Shown here one piece after another: positions 18,746 through 27,900 of a stretch of 64,000 nucleotides of DNA. The stretch's first letter is position 1; the number at the start of each line of letters is the position of its first letter. The stretch covers positions 91,232 to 155,231 of the forward strand of contig NZ_BFAQ01000016.1 in assembly GCF_002933855.1 (NCBI RefSeq), in the 5' to 3' direction. The position numbers and the translations under genes were made by a program. Origin of the DNA: Vibrio penaeicida (lineage in GTDB: Bacteria > Pseudomonadota > Gammaproteobacteria > Enterobacterales > Vibrionaceae). Below the pieces are notes generated by a model, which saw only the letters and a program-made list of their open reading frames with translations, had not been told where the DNA came from and ran no database searches.

Positions 18746-18818
18746 AAAATCGCTTATCTCTCAGTCAAAATGTTGCGATTAGAGCAACTCAATTTTTAAC
18801 ATCGAGCTAAGCGATTTT
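18746..18818 (-). terminator. Nested inverted repeat between receptor and ABC genes
   Basis: Perfect 11-bp arms AAAATCGCTTA (18746-18756) and TAAGCGATTTT (18808-18818) enclose a second small hairpin, GTTGC (18772-18776) with GCAAC (18784-18788). On the minus strand the outer stem ends in TTTT about 110 bases after the receptor stop. It could be a weak terminator for the receptor gene or a cruciform or operator element upstream of the ABC operon; both readings fit. Confidence 0.45.
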
Positions 18819-18859
18819 TGCCCATACAAATGTGGAACAATTACTGGTCCGGATTGGTA

Positions 18860-20995
18860 TCAGAAGCGGTATCTTGCGCCGATGCCCACTTCACGTGGTT
18901 TGCCGAATGTGATGATAGGACCGCCGTGAGGATAAACGGTGCCTGATGTTTTATAGCTGGTGTCAGCTAAGTTATTCACGTAGGCATACAATTCGCCTGC
19001 GTACATTTCATAACCGACTTTCAGGTTTACAACGCTATAGCCATCTTCTTTTAGCTTATTGACGGAATCGAAATACATATCACCGTAATTAACTAAATCA
19101 GCACGTCCATAAACACCGGACGAATGGTTATATTGACCGCCGATATTGAGTGAATAAGAAGGCGTTCTCTCAATACGATTACCGACTTCGATCGTCTGAC
19201 CAAACATGTTGGTAAACTCACTGCCATATTCGGCTCTTGTTACACCTAGTGCCGCATTGAGCTGCCAACTTTCATTAATAATAAAATCAGCTTCCGCTTC
19301 CAGGCCGTAAGATTGTGCTTTTTCCACATTGAAGGTTCTAAAGCTATTGTCTATGACCGAGTATGAAAATGCGTGAATGTCTTTGATATCCATATAGAAT
19401 ACGGCTGCAGACATCAGTAGGCGCTCATCTAACAAAAGACCTTTTGTTCCTATTTCATAGCTCAATGATTGTTGCGGCTCGAACTTGTTTTTTTCCTCGT
19501 CGGTATTACTTGCCATCATGTTAAAGCCACCTGGCATATAGCCAGCGCTGATACTGGTGTAGGCAGACCAGTCTCTATTGAAGCGGTAATTAAGTGCGGC
19601 TTTAGGAAGAAACGCTGTCCAAGTTTCTTCAGAGTTCAGCTCAGAGAAAGGCTTTCCGAGAGTGACGTTGCCATTAACAACGGGCGTGAAATAGTAATCG
19701 AGATTGGTACTTTTCTTGATTTGCTGATAGCGGCTGCCTAAAAGTAGTTCGAGGCTGTCTGTTAACGGAATGGTTGCCTGACCGAAGATAGCTTGGGTTT
19801 GGCTGCTATTATTCGATAAATAGCTATGATCAAAACCGACGTATTGAGAGCCAATAGCGTCGTAATTTGTTTTCTCTTTTTCAAAGTACAGCCCTGTCAC
19901 CCAACGTAATCCAGATTCAAGTTGGTTTGACCAACGTAATTCTTGGGAGGTGGATTCAAGAGTCAAGTTTTCAAAAGAAAAACCACCGTCTAGGCTAGCT
20001 GGAGTTCCACCGAATATCGTCGTATTGCCTATGCCGTAATCAATATCCGTGCGGTATGCAATCTTCGTTTTACGGTGGGTGGTGATAGATTCAATTTCGC
20101 CATAATCACTCTGATATTTTAAGTTGATCCCCTGCGAATTGGTGTCGGTTCTAAAATAGGAATCTTGATCGTAATTCGTATTTTCAAAATCTGAACGCTT
20201 GGCGTTGTTAAAACCATCTACCGTACCAGCGGTGCCGCCATCCAAGATGCCTTCACGGTCTTTTTCATTCACCAGTAAGAGTCTGGCACTGAAGTTTTCT
20301 GTTGGTGTTAGTAGTAGGTTCGCACCGAGTCGATGGTTCTTTTTATGGTTGGCTTTATCATCCAAATTGGCATTGGTGTTCTTCATCCAGCCATCGTTAT
20401 TGGTGAGTTCGCCCCATAAGCCAACAGAAAATAAGTCGGGGCTAACAGCTCCCGCTGTACTGAATGCAAGTCGGTGTGAATTATAGCTTCCAATCTCCGC
20501 GTCGGCTTGGCTCTCCCAATCTTGCCCTGGTTGTTTTGTCACGACGTTGATAACGCCACCAATGCTGTCTTTTCCATACAAAGTACCTTGAGGGCCGCGC
20601 AACACTTCAATGCGTTCAATATTGACGAATGGGAAGTTGTACGCATAGCGGCTGCTAGTAGGAATACCGTCTACGTATATCACCACTGGGTTGTTGCGAG
20701 TAAACATGGAAGCGTTAATACCTCTAACATTCACTTCTGCGCCAGTGATCCCCTGCACGCTATGCATGTTTGGAATTTGTCGGATAAGCTCGCTGACATC
20801 TGTAATGCCTCGCTCTTCCAACATCACCTCGTCGATTACCGTAATGCTCTGCGCAACGTCATTAATATCTTCATTAAACTTATTGGCGGTAACAATGATC
20901 TTTTCTTGCGTTGGTGCTTCTTGAGCTTGGAGCTGCAAAGAGAGGACGCAAGCCGCAGTAAGTAACGGGACTCTATATATAGAATGAATCTGCAT
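18860..20995 (-). CDS. TonB-dependent outer-membrane siderophore receptor (FyuA-like role)
   Basis: A 711-residue receptor with a signal peptide (MQIHSIYRVPLLTAACVLSLQLQA), a TonB box (EKIIVTA) soon after it, a plug domain (VSELIRQIPN, VYVDGI-type and IEVLRGPQGTLYGKDSIGG motifs) and a 22-strand-type barrel ending in the aromatic YRF. It should bind the ferric form of the cluster product and pass it to the periplasm using TonB energy. It lies between the two synthesis blocks, upstream of the YbtPQ-like transporters, the same set of parts as FyuA with YbtPQ. Fur-box matches and repeats lie in its long upstream region. The ligand is inferred from context only. Confidence 0.93.
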   Translation of the reverse strand: MQIHSIYRVPLLTAACVLSLQLQAQEAPTQEKIIVTANKFNEDINDVAQSITVIDEVMLEERGITDVSELIRQIPNMHSVQGITGAEVNVRGINASMFTRNNPVVIYVDGIPTSSRYAYNFPFVNIERIEVLRGPQGTLYGKDSIGGVINVVTKQPGQDWESQADAEIGSYNSHRLAFSTAGAVSPDLFSVGLWGELTNNDGWMKNTNANLDDKANHKKNHRLGANLLLTPTENFSARLLLVNEKDREGILDGGTAGTVDGFNNAKRSDFENTNYDQDSYFRTDTNSQGINLKYQSDYGEIESITTHRKTKIAYRTDIDYGIGNTTIFGGTPASLDGGFSFENLTLESTSQELRWSNQLESGLRWVTGLYFEKEKTNYDAIGSQYVGFDHSYLSNNSSQTQAIFGQATIPLTDSLELLLGSRYQQIKKSTNLDYYFTPVVNGNVTLGKPFSELNSEETWTAFLPKAALNYRFNRDWSAYTSISAGYMPGGFNMMASNTDEEKNKFEPQQSLSYEIGTKGLLLDERLLMSAAVFYMDIKDIHAFSYSVIDNSFRTFNVEKAQSYGLEAEADFIINESWQLNAALGVTRAEYGSEFTNMFGQTIEVGNRIERTPSYSLNIGGQYNHSSGVYGRADLVNYGDMYFDSVNKLKEDGYSVVNLKVGYEMYAGELYAYVNNLADTSYKTSGTVYPHGGPIITFGKPREVGIGARYRF

Positions 20996-21066
20996 TTTTT
21001 ATTTCCTTAAAAGATTAGCGACTAGCAGAGTAATTTAGATGAAAAGCTCTAATCCGATTGATATGT

Positions 21067-21263
21067 TGAATCTGGCTTATAAGCTGCTTAATAATGTCTT
21101 GAATCTGTCTTTCATTTTTCAAAGTTAATTCGAAGTCAGGCTCTAGCTTCCAATTGACTTTATTGTTCTTCGTTATTTAGCGCATGGTGCACCAGTAAAA
21201 TCATTGTAAATAATACAATCATCCTTTAGCAGACCACTTTATGAGGTGAGCCTGTCTTATAAG
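21067..21263. promoter_or_regulatory. Three copies of a 15-17 bp motif upstream of the receptor gene
   Basis: TGAATCTGGCTTATAAG (21067), TGAATCTGTCTTTCA (21100) and TGAGCCTGTCTTATAAG (21247) lie in the same orientation 70-270 bases upstream of the receptor start. The reverse complement (TAAGACAGGCTCA) resembles the AACAGGCTGG part of the tandem repeats before the PKS operon. These are candidate binding sites for the cluster's AraC-type regulator, by analogy to YbtA repeats at ybt promoters. Confidence 0.45.
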
Positions 21264-21505
21264 GATATTTTGATTTAATTGGTTTTCTTATTTCTTGGGA
21301 CGTAATCTGATATATCAAAAATTAAAATATATCGATGTTTTGCAGTGTCTTTATTGTTACGCGAATGTATATTTCTTTAATTCCTCATTAACATATTTTT
21401 AGTGATGATAAAGTTTCATTGTTAGATTAGGTTTCACATTAAACATTCTTTGTGTGTCGTTGATCGCAATACATCACGTGAAATCGGGAAACATAGTAAT
21501 GGGAA

Positions 21506-21520
21506 TGAGAATGACTATCA
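21506..21520. promoter_or_regulatory. Possible second Fur box
   Basis: TGAGAATGACTATCA matches the 7-1-7 Fur pattern TGATAATNATTATCA at all but two positions. It lies about 85 bases from the stronger Fur box, in the same divergent control region. Confidence 0.4.
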
Positions 21521-21590
21521 ACTAAATTATAACCAATTATTATTAGTCATGATTCTTGTGTTGACATCAACTTTGGCTCCGTTTATAAAT

Positions 21591-21609
21591 CTAAATGATT
21601 ATCATTATA
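21591..21609. promoter_or_regulatory. Fur box between receptor and AraC-regulator genes
   Basis: CTAAATGATTATCATTATA is close to the 19-bp Fur consensus, with a near-perfect ATGAT-T-ATCAT core. It sits in the 1.08-kb region between the divergent receptor and regulator genes, so Fe-Fur repression of one or both promoters is likely. The rest of this region has no gene that I can support; 21.75-22.0 kb is very AT-rich. Confidence 0.75.
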
Positions 21610-22029
21610 CTGTCTGTTGGTTAAGCTAGAGAAATGGGTCATCGTCGTAACTTACGGTGTGGCTATGCGTTTTCCTCTAGTGGCTATCAGTATAGGATTG
21701 AAAATTTTGATGTATTCGAGCTAAAGGAATACCTCCAAGTTAAATAATATTTAGGACTCAAGATTTAAGCATCTCCGTTTGAAAGAATGGTAGAAATCAG
21801 TGTGATATCGATCCGATTTTTTTGAGTATTCGAATTTGCATATATTATTATTTAGAGAATGCAAATATAAGAAAATCATCTTGATTGAGTTTTTGTGATT
21901 TAGACTTTTTTCAAACTATTTATTTTAAATAACGTCAATATTATTTAGTCGATTGAATTTATTATTAAGGTAAGTTAAGAGGTCTGTAAGGACCAATATA
22001 TATCCTCATCAGAGAATGCTGGGCGCTAC

Positions 22030-22050
22030 TGTGACCATTTTTTGTGATCA
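22030..22050. promoter_or_regulatory. Direct repeat TGTGAYCA ahead of the AraC-regulator gene
   Basis: TGTGACCA (22030-22037) and TGTGATCA (22043-22050) repeat in the same orientation with a 13-base period, 28-48 bases before the first start codon of the regulator gene. This could be an autoregulatory site. It is not a CRP site, which would be an inverted repeat. Confidence 0.3.
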
Positions 22051-22077
22051 TGTGGGTGCCAACCTAAGGGTAAGTAA

Positions 22078-23061
22078 ATGTTATTTAATACGTATTTTTG
22101 TGATTGGCGCAAAGGTGACGTCATGCCTGTTAGTATTGAAGAAAATAAATCGACGAAAAGGCAAAAAACAAGCTGCCTAAGAATAGATCAGCACATACTC
22201 ATGATAAAAACGGAGGGTGCGCCAAATTATTTGGACTTTTTAGATATAGAACAAGGCGATAGAGTTATCCTTGTTTATGTTGCCTCTGAACGAAGTGAAT
22301 CAAATAATTATACCCCTAAGCACCCGCTGAAAGTTTTTATTGATAAAAGTGAAAATAAAGAGATTGAACGACAACTTTCCTACATTGAAGACGATGATGT
22401 CGTCATAAGCCTTATCGTTGCCAAAGAGTATATTGAGCAATTAGTTTGTGTAAATTGCCTCAAAACTTTTTTTGGTGGGCTTGCTAGTTCAACTGAAAGT
22501 ATCGCGTCATCAAGTTTTAACTTCCTTCCTCACGGTCATGTTTCGGCAATCCTTCACCAACTCGTAGAGACGAATTCCTATAATGAATTGCAGACCTTAT
22601 TTGCACAGGCAAAAGTGTATGAGCTGCTTAGCCTAACACTCGACAATATCGGTGCAGATCTGAATACGTGCAGTCTGTCTAAGAGCGATATTGCTCGCTT
22701 ACATCAGGCACGTGATTTACTGGAACAAAACCTAATCTCGCCTCCCTCTCTGATTGATTTGGCTCATGAAGTTGGAATCAATGATTTTAAGCTCAAAAAG
22801 GGGTTTCGAGAGTTATTCCAAATTACTCCTTACGCTTACCTACGCCATTACCGAATGACCGTCGCACAAAATATGCTCGCGCGTCATGACATGTCCGTTT
22901 CTGCTGTTGCCAATGCCGTTGGCTATAACAACCTAGGGCATTTTGCCAAAGCCTTTCGCAAACAGTTTGGTCTGAAGCCAAAAGATTTTAAGCAACAACA
23001 ACGCATGTTGAAGTCGCCTAGTCGAGAGATGATTCAGATGAATTCTGCCTGTGAGAATTAA
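22078..23061 (+). CDS. AraC-family regulator, YbtA/PchR-like
   Basis: A 327-residue protein with a poorly conserved N-terminal sensing half and a C-terminal double helix-turn-helix of the AraC/XylS type (SLIDLAHEVGINDFKLKKGF, then VSAVANAVGYNNLGHFAKAF and GLKPKDFKQ). YbtA and PchR activate siderophore synthesis and receptor genes when they bind their cognate ferri-siderophore, and this gene's position inside the locus fits that role. The start at 22078 has AAGG 9 bases upstream; an internal ATG at 22123, behind AGGTGA, is also possible. It is divergent from the receptor gene and 31 bases upstream of the PfaD-MaoC gene, so it may lead the plus-strand synthesis operon. Confidence 0.88.
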   Translation: MLFNTYFCDWRKGDVMPVSIEENKSTKRQKTSCLRIDQHILMIKTEGAPNYLDFLDIEQGDRVILVYVASERSESNNYTPKHPLKVFIDKSENKEIERQLSYIEDDDVVISLIVAKEYIEQLVCVNCLKTFFGGLASSTESIASSSFNFLPHGHVSAILHQLVETNSYNELQTLFAQAKVYELLSLTLDNIGADLNTCSLSKSDIARLHQARDLLEQNLISPPSLIDLAHEVGINDFKLKKGFRELFQITPYAYLRHYRMTVAQNMLARHDMSVSAVANAVGYNNLGHFAKAFRKQFGLKPKDFKQQQRMLKSPSREMIQMNSACEN

Positions 23062-23092
23062 ACATAATATGCAATTTTAAAGGATCTAATTA

Positions 23093-24976
23093 ATGAAAAT
23101 TACTGCCGAAACACTTGGTAATCCGGCATTCCAAGAATATTTTTCTACACAATATGCATATTATTGTGGCTCCATGTACAAAGGTATTGCCAGTAAAGAG
23201 ATGGTCGTAGCACTGGCAAATTCTGGTTTTCTAGGTTTTCTGGGTACTGGGGGGATGCGCTTAGAGGAAATCGAGAGTTCTTTAAACTACATATCCAATT
23301 CTCTTTCTATGTTTGAACCCTACGGTGCAAATATCTTGCCCTCATATAACAACCCTGAGCTTGAAAATAAAACGATTGATTTATTGCTTCAGTACGATGT
23401 TCGTGTTGTTGAAGCTTCTTCCTACGTAGAGCTTTCTCCTGCACTCGTTCGATACGCGTTCAATGGGCTAAGACGCGGTACTGATGGTCGAGTAATACGT
23501 AAAAACAGGGTCATCGCTAAATTATCAAGATCCGAAGTGGCTCGAAGCTTTATTGAGCCTGTTCCTGAATCGGTACTTTCAAGCCTAGTCGAAACTAAGC
23601 TAATCAGCCGTGAAGAAGCTGAGTTAGCCGCAACGCTTCCTCTCGCTAGTGCAATATGCGTTGAATCTGACTCTGCTGGTCACACAGACAGCGGTATATC
23701 CTTTGCGCAATTCCCTGCGATTAAATCTTTGGCAACATCACTCACAAAAAGGAATGCCTCAGAAAAAATATTAGTTGGTTCCGCCGGAGGTCTTGGTTCA
23801 CCAGATGCAATCGCGGGTGCCTTTGCCATGGGAGCGGACTTTGTTGTAACGGGCTCGATTAACCAATGCTCTGCTGAAGCAAATATCAGCTACGAAGTGA
23901 AGGACATCTTGCAAGCGCTCAGTGTTCAAGACACAACTTATGCCCCTTCTGGTGATCTTTTTGAAATGGGCGCTAAGGTACAAGTGGTTAAGAAAGGCAG
24001 CATGTTTGCACTACGAGCGAATAGGCTTTATGAGCTTTATACCCAATACGACAGTCTTGATGCCTTAACTCCTAGCATTATCGATGAGCTTGAAACGCAA
24101 TATTTCGGCAAGTCGATCTCGGACATTTGGGAAGAGACGAGTAACCACTACCAAAAAGCAAATCCCGAGGTCCTAAAATCGGCTGCAAACAATCCAAAAA
24201 CCAAAATGGCATTGGTATTTAAGTGGTACTTCGTGCACACAACGCGAGTTGCACTTGAGGGCAAAAAGAATGGTCGAGGGGATTACCAGATCCACTGTGG
24301 TCCTGCGATGGGCGCGTTCAATGAGATCGTCAAAGGCAGCTCTTTAGAAAGTTGGCAAAAGCGCGGTGTCGCTGAAATTGGGAAATTCTTAATGGAAGGC
24401 GCTGCATCCGTCCTTAGCGATCTCTATGCAGAGCAATCAAATAAAGCTTTCGAACAGACAAGAAAAAGTGCCACTCCAAAAAGCACAGCAAAAGTCGCTA
24501 AGACCGATGTTGAGGCGGCTATCAGCGAGCTTGAGGAAATCGTGGACGTTCAGCTGGATGCCTCTGACTGGGTGACGGTGACGCGGGAAATGATCAATCA
24601 ATTTGCCGAAACCACATTGGACGAATATTGGCTTCATGTCGACCAAGAGCGTGCAAAGCAAGAGTCCCAATTCGGCGACACCATTGCTCATGGCTTGTTG
24701 GCACTTAGCCTCGTCAGCCATTTCCGCGAGCAGTGTTTTCCTGAATTCCCTAGTAACGCCACTGGCATGGTTTATGGCTTCGATAATGTCAGATTCATCA
24801 ACCCCGTGCCGGTCAACAGCCGTGTTAGAGGGGTATTTACTCTGAAGGAAATCGTAAAGAACCCAGATAACTCACTGACCACAAAAGCCAAATTTTCTAT
24901 CGAAATACATGGGAATCCAGTACCAGCATTAATCGGTGACCTACTTGGCTACATCACATTTTCTTCCGGAGAGTAA
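23093..24976 (+). CDS. PfaD-type enoylreductase fused to a MaoC/NodN-type dehydratase
   Basis: A 627-residue fusion. Residues 1 to about 455 match PfaD, the FMN TIM-barrel enoylreductase of polyunsaturated fatty acid synthases and trans-acting ER of some PKSs, with ESDSAGHTD and GSAGGLGSPDAIAGAFAMG motifs. After a lysine/threonine-rich linker (about 455-480) comes a hot-dog-fold MaoC domain of the NodN type with HVDQERA and FGDTIAHGLL, which carry the catalytic Asp and His (about 515 and 532). The modular PKSs encoded nearby have KR but no DH or ER, so this protein could supply both steps in trans and turn a hydroxy intermediate into a saturated one. A ribosome site AAGGATCTAATTA precedes the ATG; the megasynthase gene follows after 5 bases. 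Confidence 0.87.
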   Translation: MKITAETLGNPAFQEYFSTQYAYYCGSMYKGIASKEMVVALANSGFLGFLGTGGMRLEEIESSLNYISNSLSMFEPYGANILPSYNNPELENKTIDLLLQYDVRVVEASSYVELSPALVRYAFNGLRRGTDGRVIRKNRVIAKLSRSEVARSFIEPVPESVLSSLVETKLISREEAELAATLPLASAICVESDSAGHTDSGISFAQFPAIKSLATSLTKRNASEKILVGSAGGLGSPDAIAGAFAMGADFVVTGSINQCSAEANISYEVKDILQALSVQDTTYAPSGDLFEMGAKVQVVKKGSMFALRANRLYELYTQYDSLDALTPSIIDELETQYFGKSISDIWEETSNHYQKANPEVLKSAANNPKTKMALVFKWYFVHTTRVALEGKKNGRGDYQIHCGPAMGAFNEIVKGSSLESWQKRGVAEIGKFLMEGAASVLSDLYAEQSNKAFEQTRKSATPKSTAKVAKTDVEAAISELEEIVDVQLDASDWVTVTREMINQFAETTLDEYWLHVDQERAKQESQFGDTIAHGLLALSLVSHFREQCFPEFPSNATGMVYGFDNVRFINPVPVNSRVRGVFTLKEIVKNPDNSLTTKAKFSIEIHGNPVPALIGDLLGYITFSSGE

Positions 24977-24981
24977 TTAAA

Positions 24982-27900
24982 ATGAAGCCCGATATGCCCA
25001 TTGCTGTGATTGGAATGACTTGTCGTTTCCCTGATGCCCCCAGCGTTAAAGCATTCAGAGAAAACCTTCTTTTTGGTCACGATTCTATTCATCCGTTAAC
25101 ACCTGAAGAAATAGAGCGTGAAGGGATAGATCCTTCATTGCTCGAAGATGATGATTTTATTAATGCCGGCACGCTCATTGAGAATGTCGCGAACTTTGAT
25201 TATGGCTTCTTTTCTCTTTCGCCTAAAGAAGCTTCATTGATGGATCCTCAGCACCGGTTATTTTTGGCGGAATGCCGCAAGTTGTTAGACGTATCTAACC
25301 TGACGCGAGATGAAGATAACATTGGTATTTTTGCGGGGTGTCGTCAGAGTACGTACCAAGCCTTTCTTTCACCAATACGTCCTGAGCAAATAACCGAATC
25401 TGAATCCTTCCAACAATTGATGGGTAACGACAAAGATTACCTTGCCACAAGAGCGTCGTATTTTCTTAACTTAAACGGTCCAGCGCTGACAGTGCAATCG
25501 GCTTGCTCGACTTCACTGGTCGCGGTGCATCAAGCCTGTCAGTCTTTGCGCAGTGGTGAATGTGACAGTGCCTTTGCAGGTGGGGTAGCCATTTCGTTCC
25601 CGCAAGGGGTTGGGTACCGAGCATCGGAAGGCATGATATTTTCGAATGATGGGAAATGCCGTCCTTTCAGCGAAGAGGGCACGGGCATCGTCGCTGGTAA
25701 TGGCTTAGGTATTGTCGCGCTCAAACGTTTGGATGATGCAATTAAAGACGGCAATAAAATTCACGCAGTGCTAAAGGGCTCTGCGATTTCTAATGATGGA
25801 AAAGCCAAGCTGGGTTATACCGCACCCGGTAAGACTGGACAGAAAAAAGCCATAGAGATGGCTTTGAAAAAAAGTGGCGTCGATCCAAAAGATATCGGCC
25901 TGCTGGAGGCGCACGGTACAGGGACTCCCCTTGGTGATCCGATTGAAGTCCAAGCTATTTCAGAAGTTTACAGCACGTTCGATGTGCCCAACCAAAACTG
26001 CGCCATTGGCTCAGTAAAAGGTAACGTAGGTCATCTCGATACCGCTGCTGGGGTCGCCAGTCTGATCAAATCGATATTGTCAGTAAGAGACGGTTTGATA
26101 CTGCCAAGCCTACATTGCCGACCGGAAAATCCACGTATTCAGTTTGATACAACCCCATTCTATTTAGCGCATGACTGCAGTGTTTGGCCTAACCGTTTTC
26201 AGTCTCGAATCGCCGCGGTAAGTTCTTTTGGTATTGGTGGAACCAACTGCCATATGATCGTAGAACAGCCACCAAAACAAGAACCTGAGGCGCGTGACAC
26301 AAGCTCGGATGAATTTGAAATACTGGCGGTCAGCAACCACAAAGAAAGCAATGTGCTTGAACAGGCAAATCAATTTGTTTCTAGCCTTGAAAACGATCAA
26401 ATTGCATCTCAATGTAAGACTGCTGCATTAAAGCGAACCCATTACTCCTCTAGAGTTGCACTTTACGGAAAAAGCAAAAAAGATTTTCGTAAAGCTCTGA
26501 AGAATGCCACTGTCCAAACGGTTAAAACGAACCCTACAGTCGCATGGGTTTTCTCGGGGCAGGGCAGCCAAAAACCTGGAATGGGAAAGGCATTTTATGA
26601 AAAGTATGCCGTATTCAGAGACGCGATTGATGATTGCGACCGCTTGTTTAGCGACGCAGGGATTGCCAACTTAAAAGAGGTCATGTTCGATGACCACCTC
26701 GCTGAAAAGCTCAATCAAACATTGTATACACAACCCGCTTTATTCGCTTGGCAGTATGCGATGGGGTTACTGCTGATTGATTGGGAGGTAGAGCCAGACT
26801 TTGTTGCAGGCCATTCTATTGGTGAGTTTGCGGCTTGTGTCATGGCTGAACACTTTTCCGTCGAGTCTGTTGTTCGATTGGTGGCGCACCGAGCGCGATT
26901 GATGCAAGAGCAAACCGATGAAGGTCGAATGTTAGCGATAAAGTTGCCTGAGGCGCAGTTGCAGGATGTGTTAAGTGCACATGAAGCCATTTCTATTGCC
27001 TCTATCAACAGCGCTGACCGTTTCACTCTCAGCGGCCGTGATAGCGATGTTTCACGTCTTATTGAAAGTTTGGATGCATCGCAGATTGCTTACAAAGAAC
27101 TGGACGTGCATCGAGCATTCCATTCCTCCACCATGGAAGCGATTCGTGACGACTTTCTCCAATTTACGTTGCAGCAAGAAGCGACTGCAGAAGAAGAGAG
27201 TGACGTCTGTATGTACTCCACACTGACTGGAGAAGAAGTCCAGTCCGGCGACCTTACGCTCGACTATTGGTTTCAGCAATTGCGCAGCCCAGTACTCTTT
27301 CATCCAGCATTAGAATCCATTGCCAAGGAAGAGCCTGATCTTGTGGTTGAGATAAGCCCTGATGGCAGCTTCTTATCGCTACTCAAACACTCTGACGTTT
27401 TTGACAGTGAGTGTGTCGCTGGCAAAGTGGGTTATGAGCATAGCCACGAATTGGTCGCGCAGTTGTTCAGTTTGGGTTACGAGCAACCTTTAGAAGCATA
27501 CTACGAAAATGCAGCTGCCCCGTTTTCTGAAATGCCCCCGTTGGTCTTTTCGGACACGCATTGTTGGGCATCCACTCCGATCCATTATCCTGCGGCAAGG
27601 CAGCACAGTGGCTATGGGATACAAGAAAAAGAGCCAGCCCAAAGCATGGAGTTCTGGGGATGGCAATGGCAGCCCATTACTAACGATGTCGCACCAAAAT
27701 CTGAATTTGATGATGAGCTTAAACTTCGTTGGGCGATCATCGGAAACAACAAATGGGCTGACAGCTTAAACGTTGGGATAAGTGCTTCAGGCCATCAATG
27801 TGATATTTACGACACCGTTCAGAGTGTGCAAGAGTGTGATCGGTTAATTGATACTCGTCCCCTAACCTTGGACTGGACTTTAGAGGCATCAGCACAAACG

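Noticed and set aside
22030..22050. CRP site before the AraC-regulator gene
   Set aside because: The two TGTGAYCA units are direct, not inverted, repeats, so the CRP consensus is not met.
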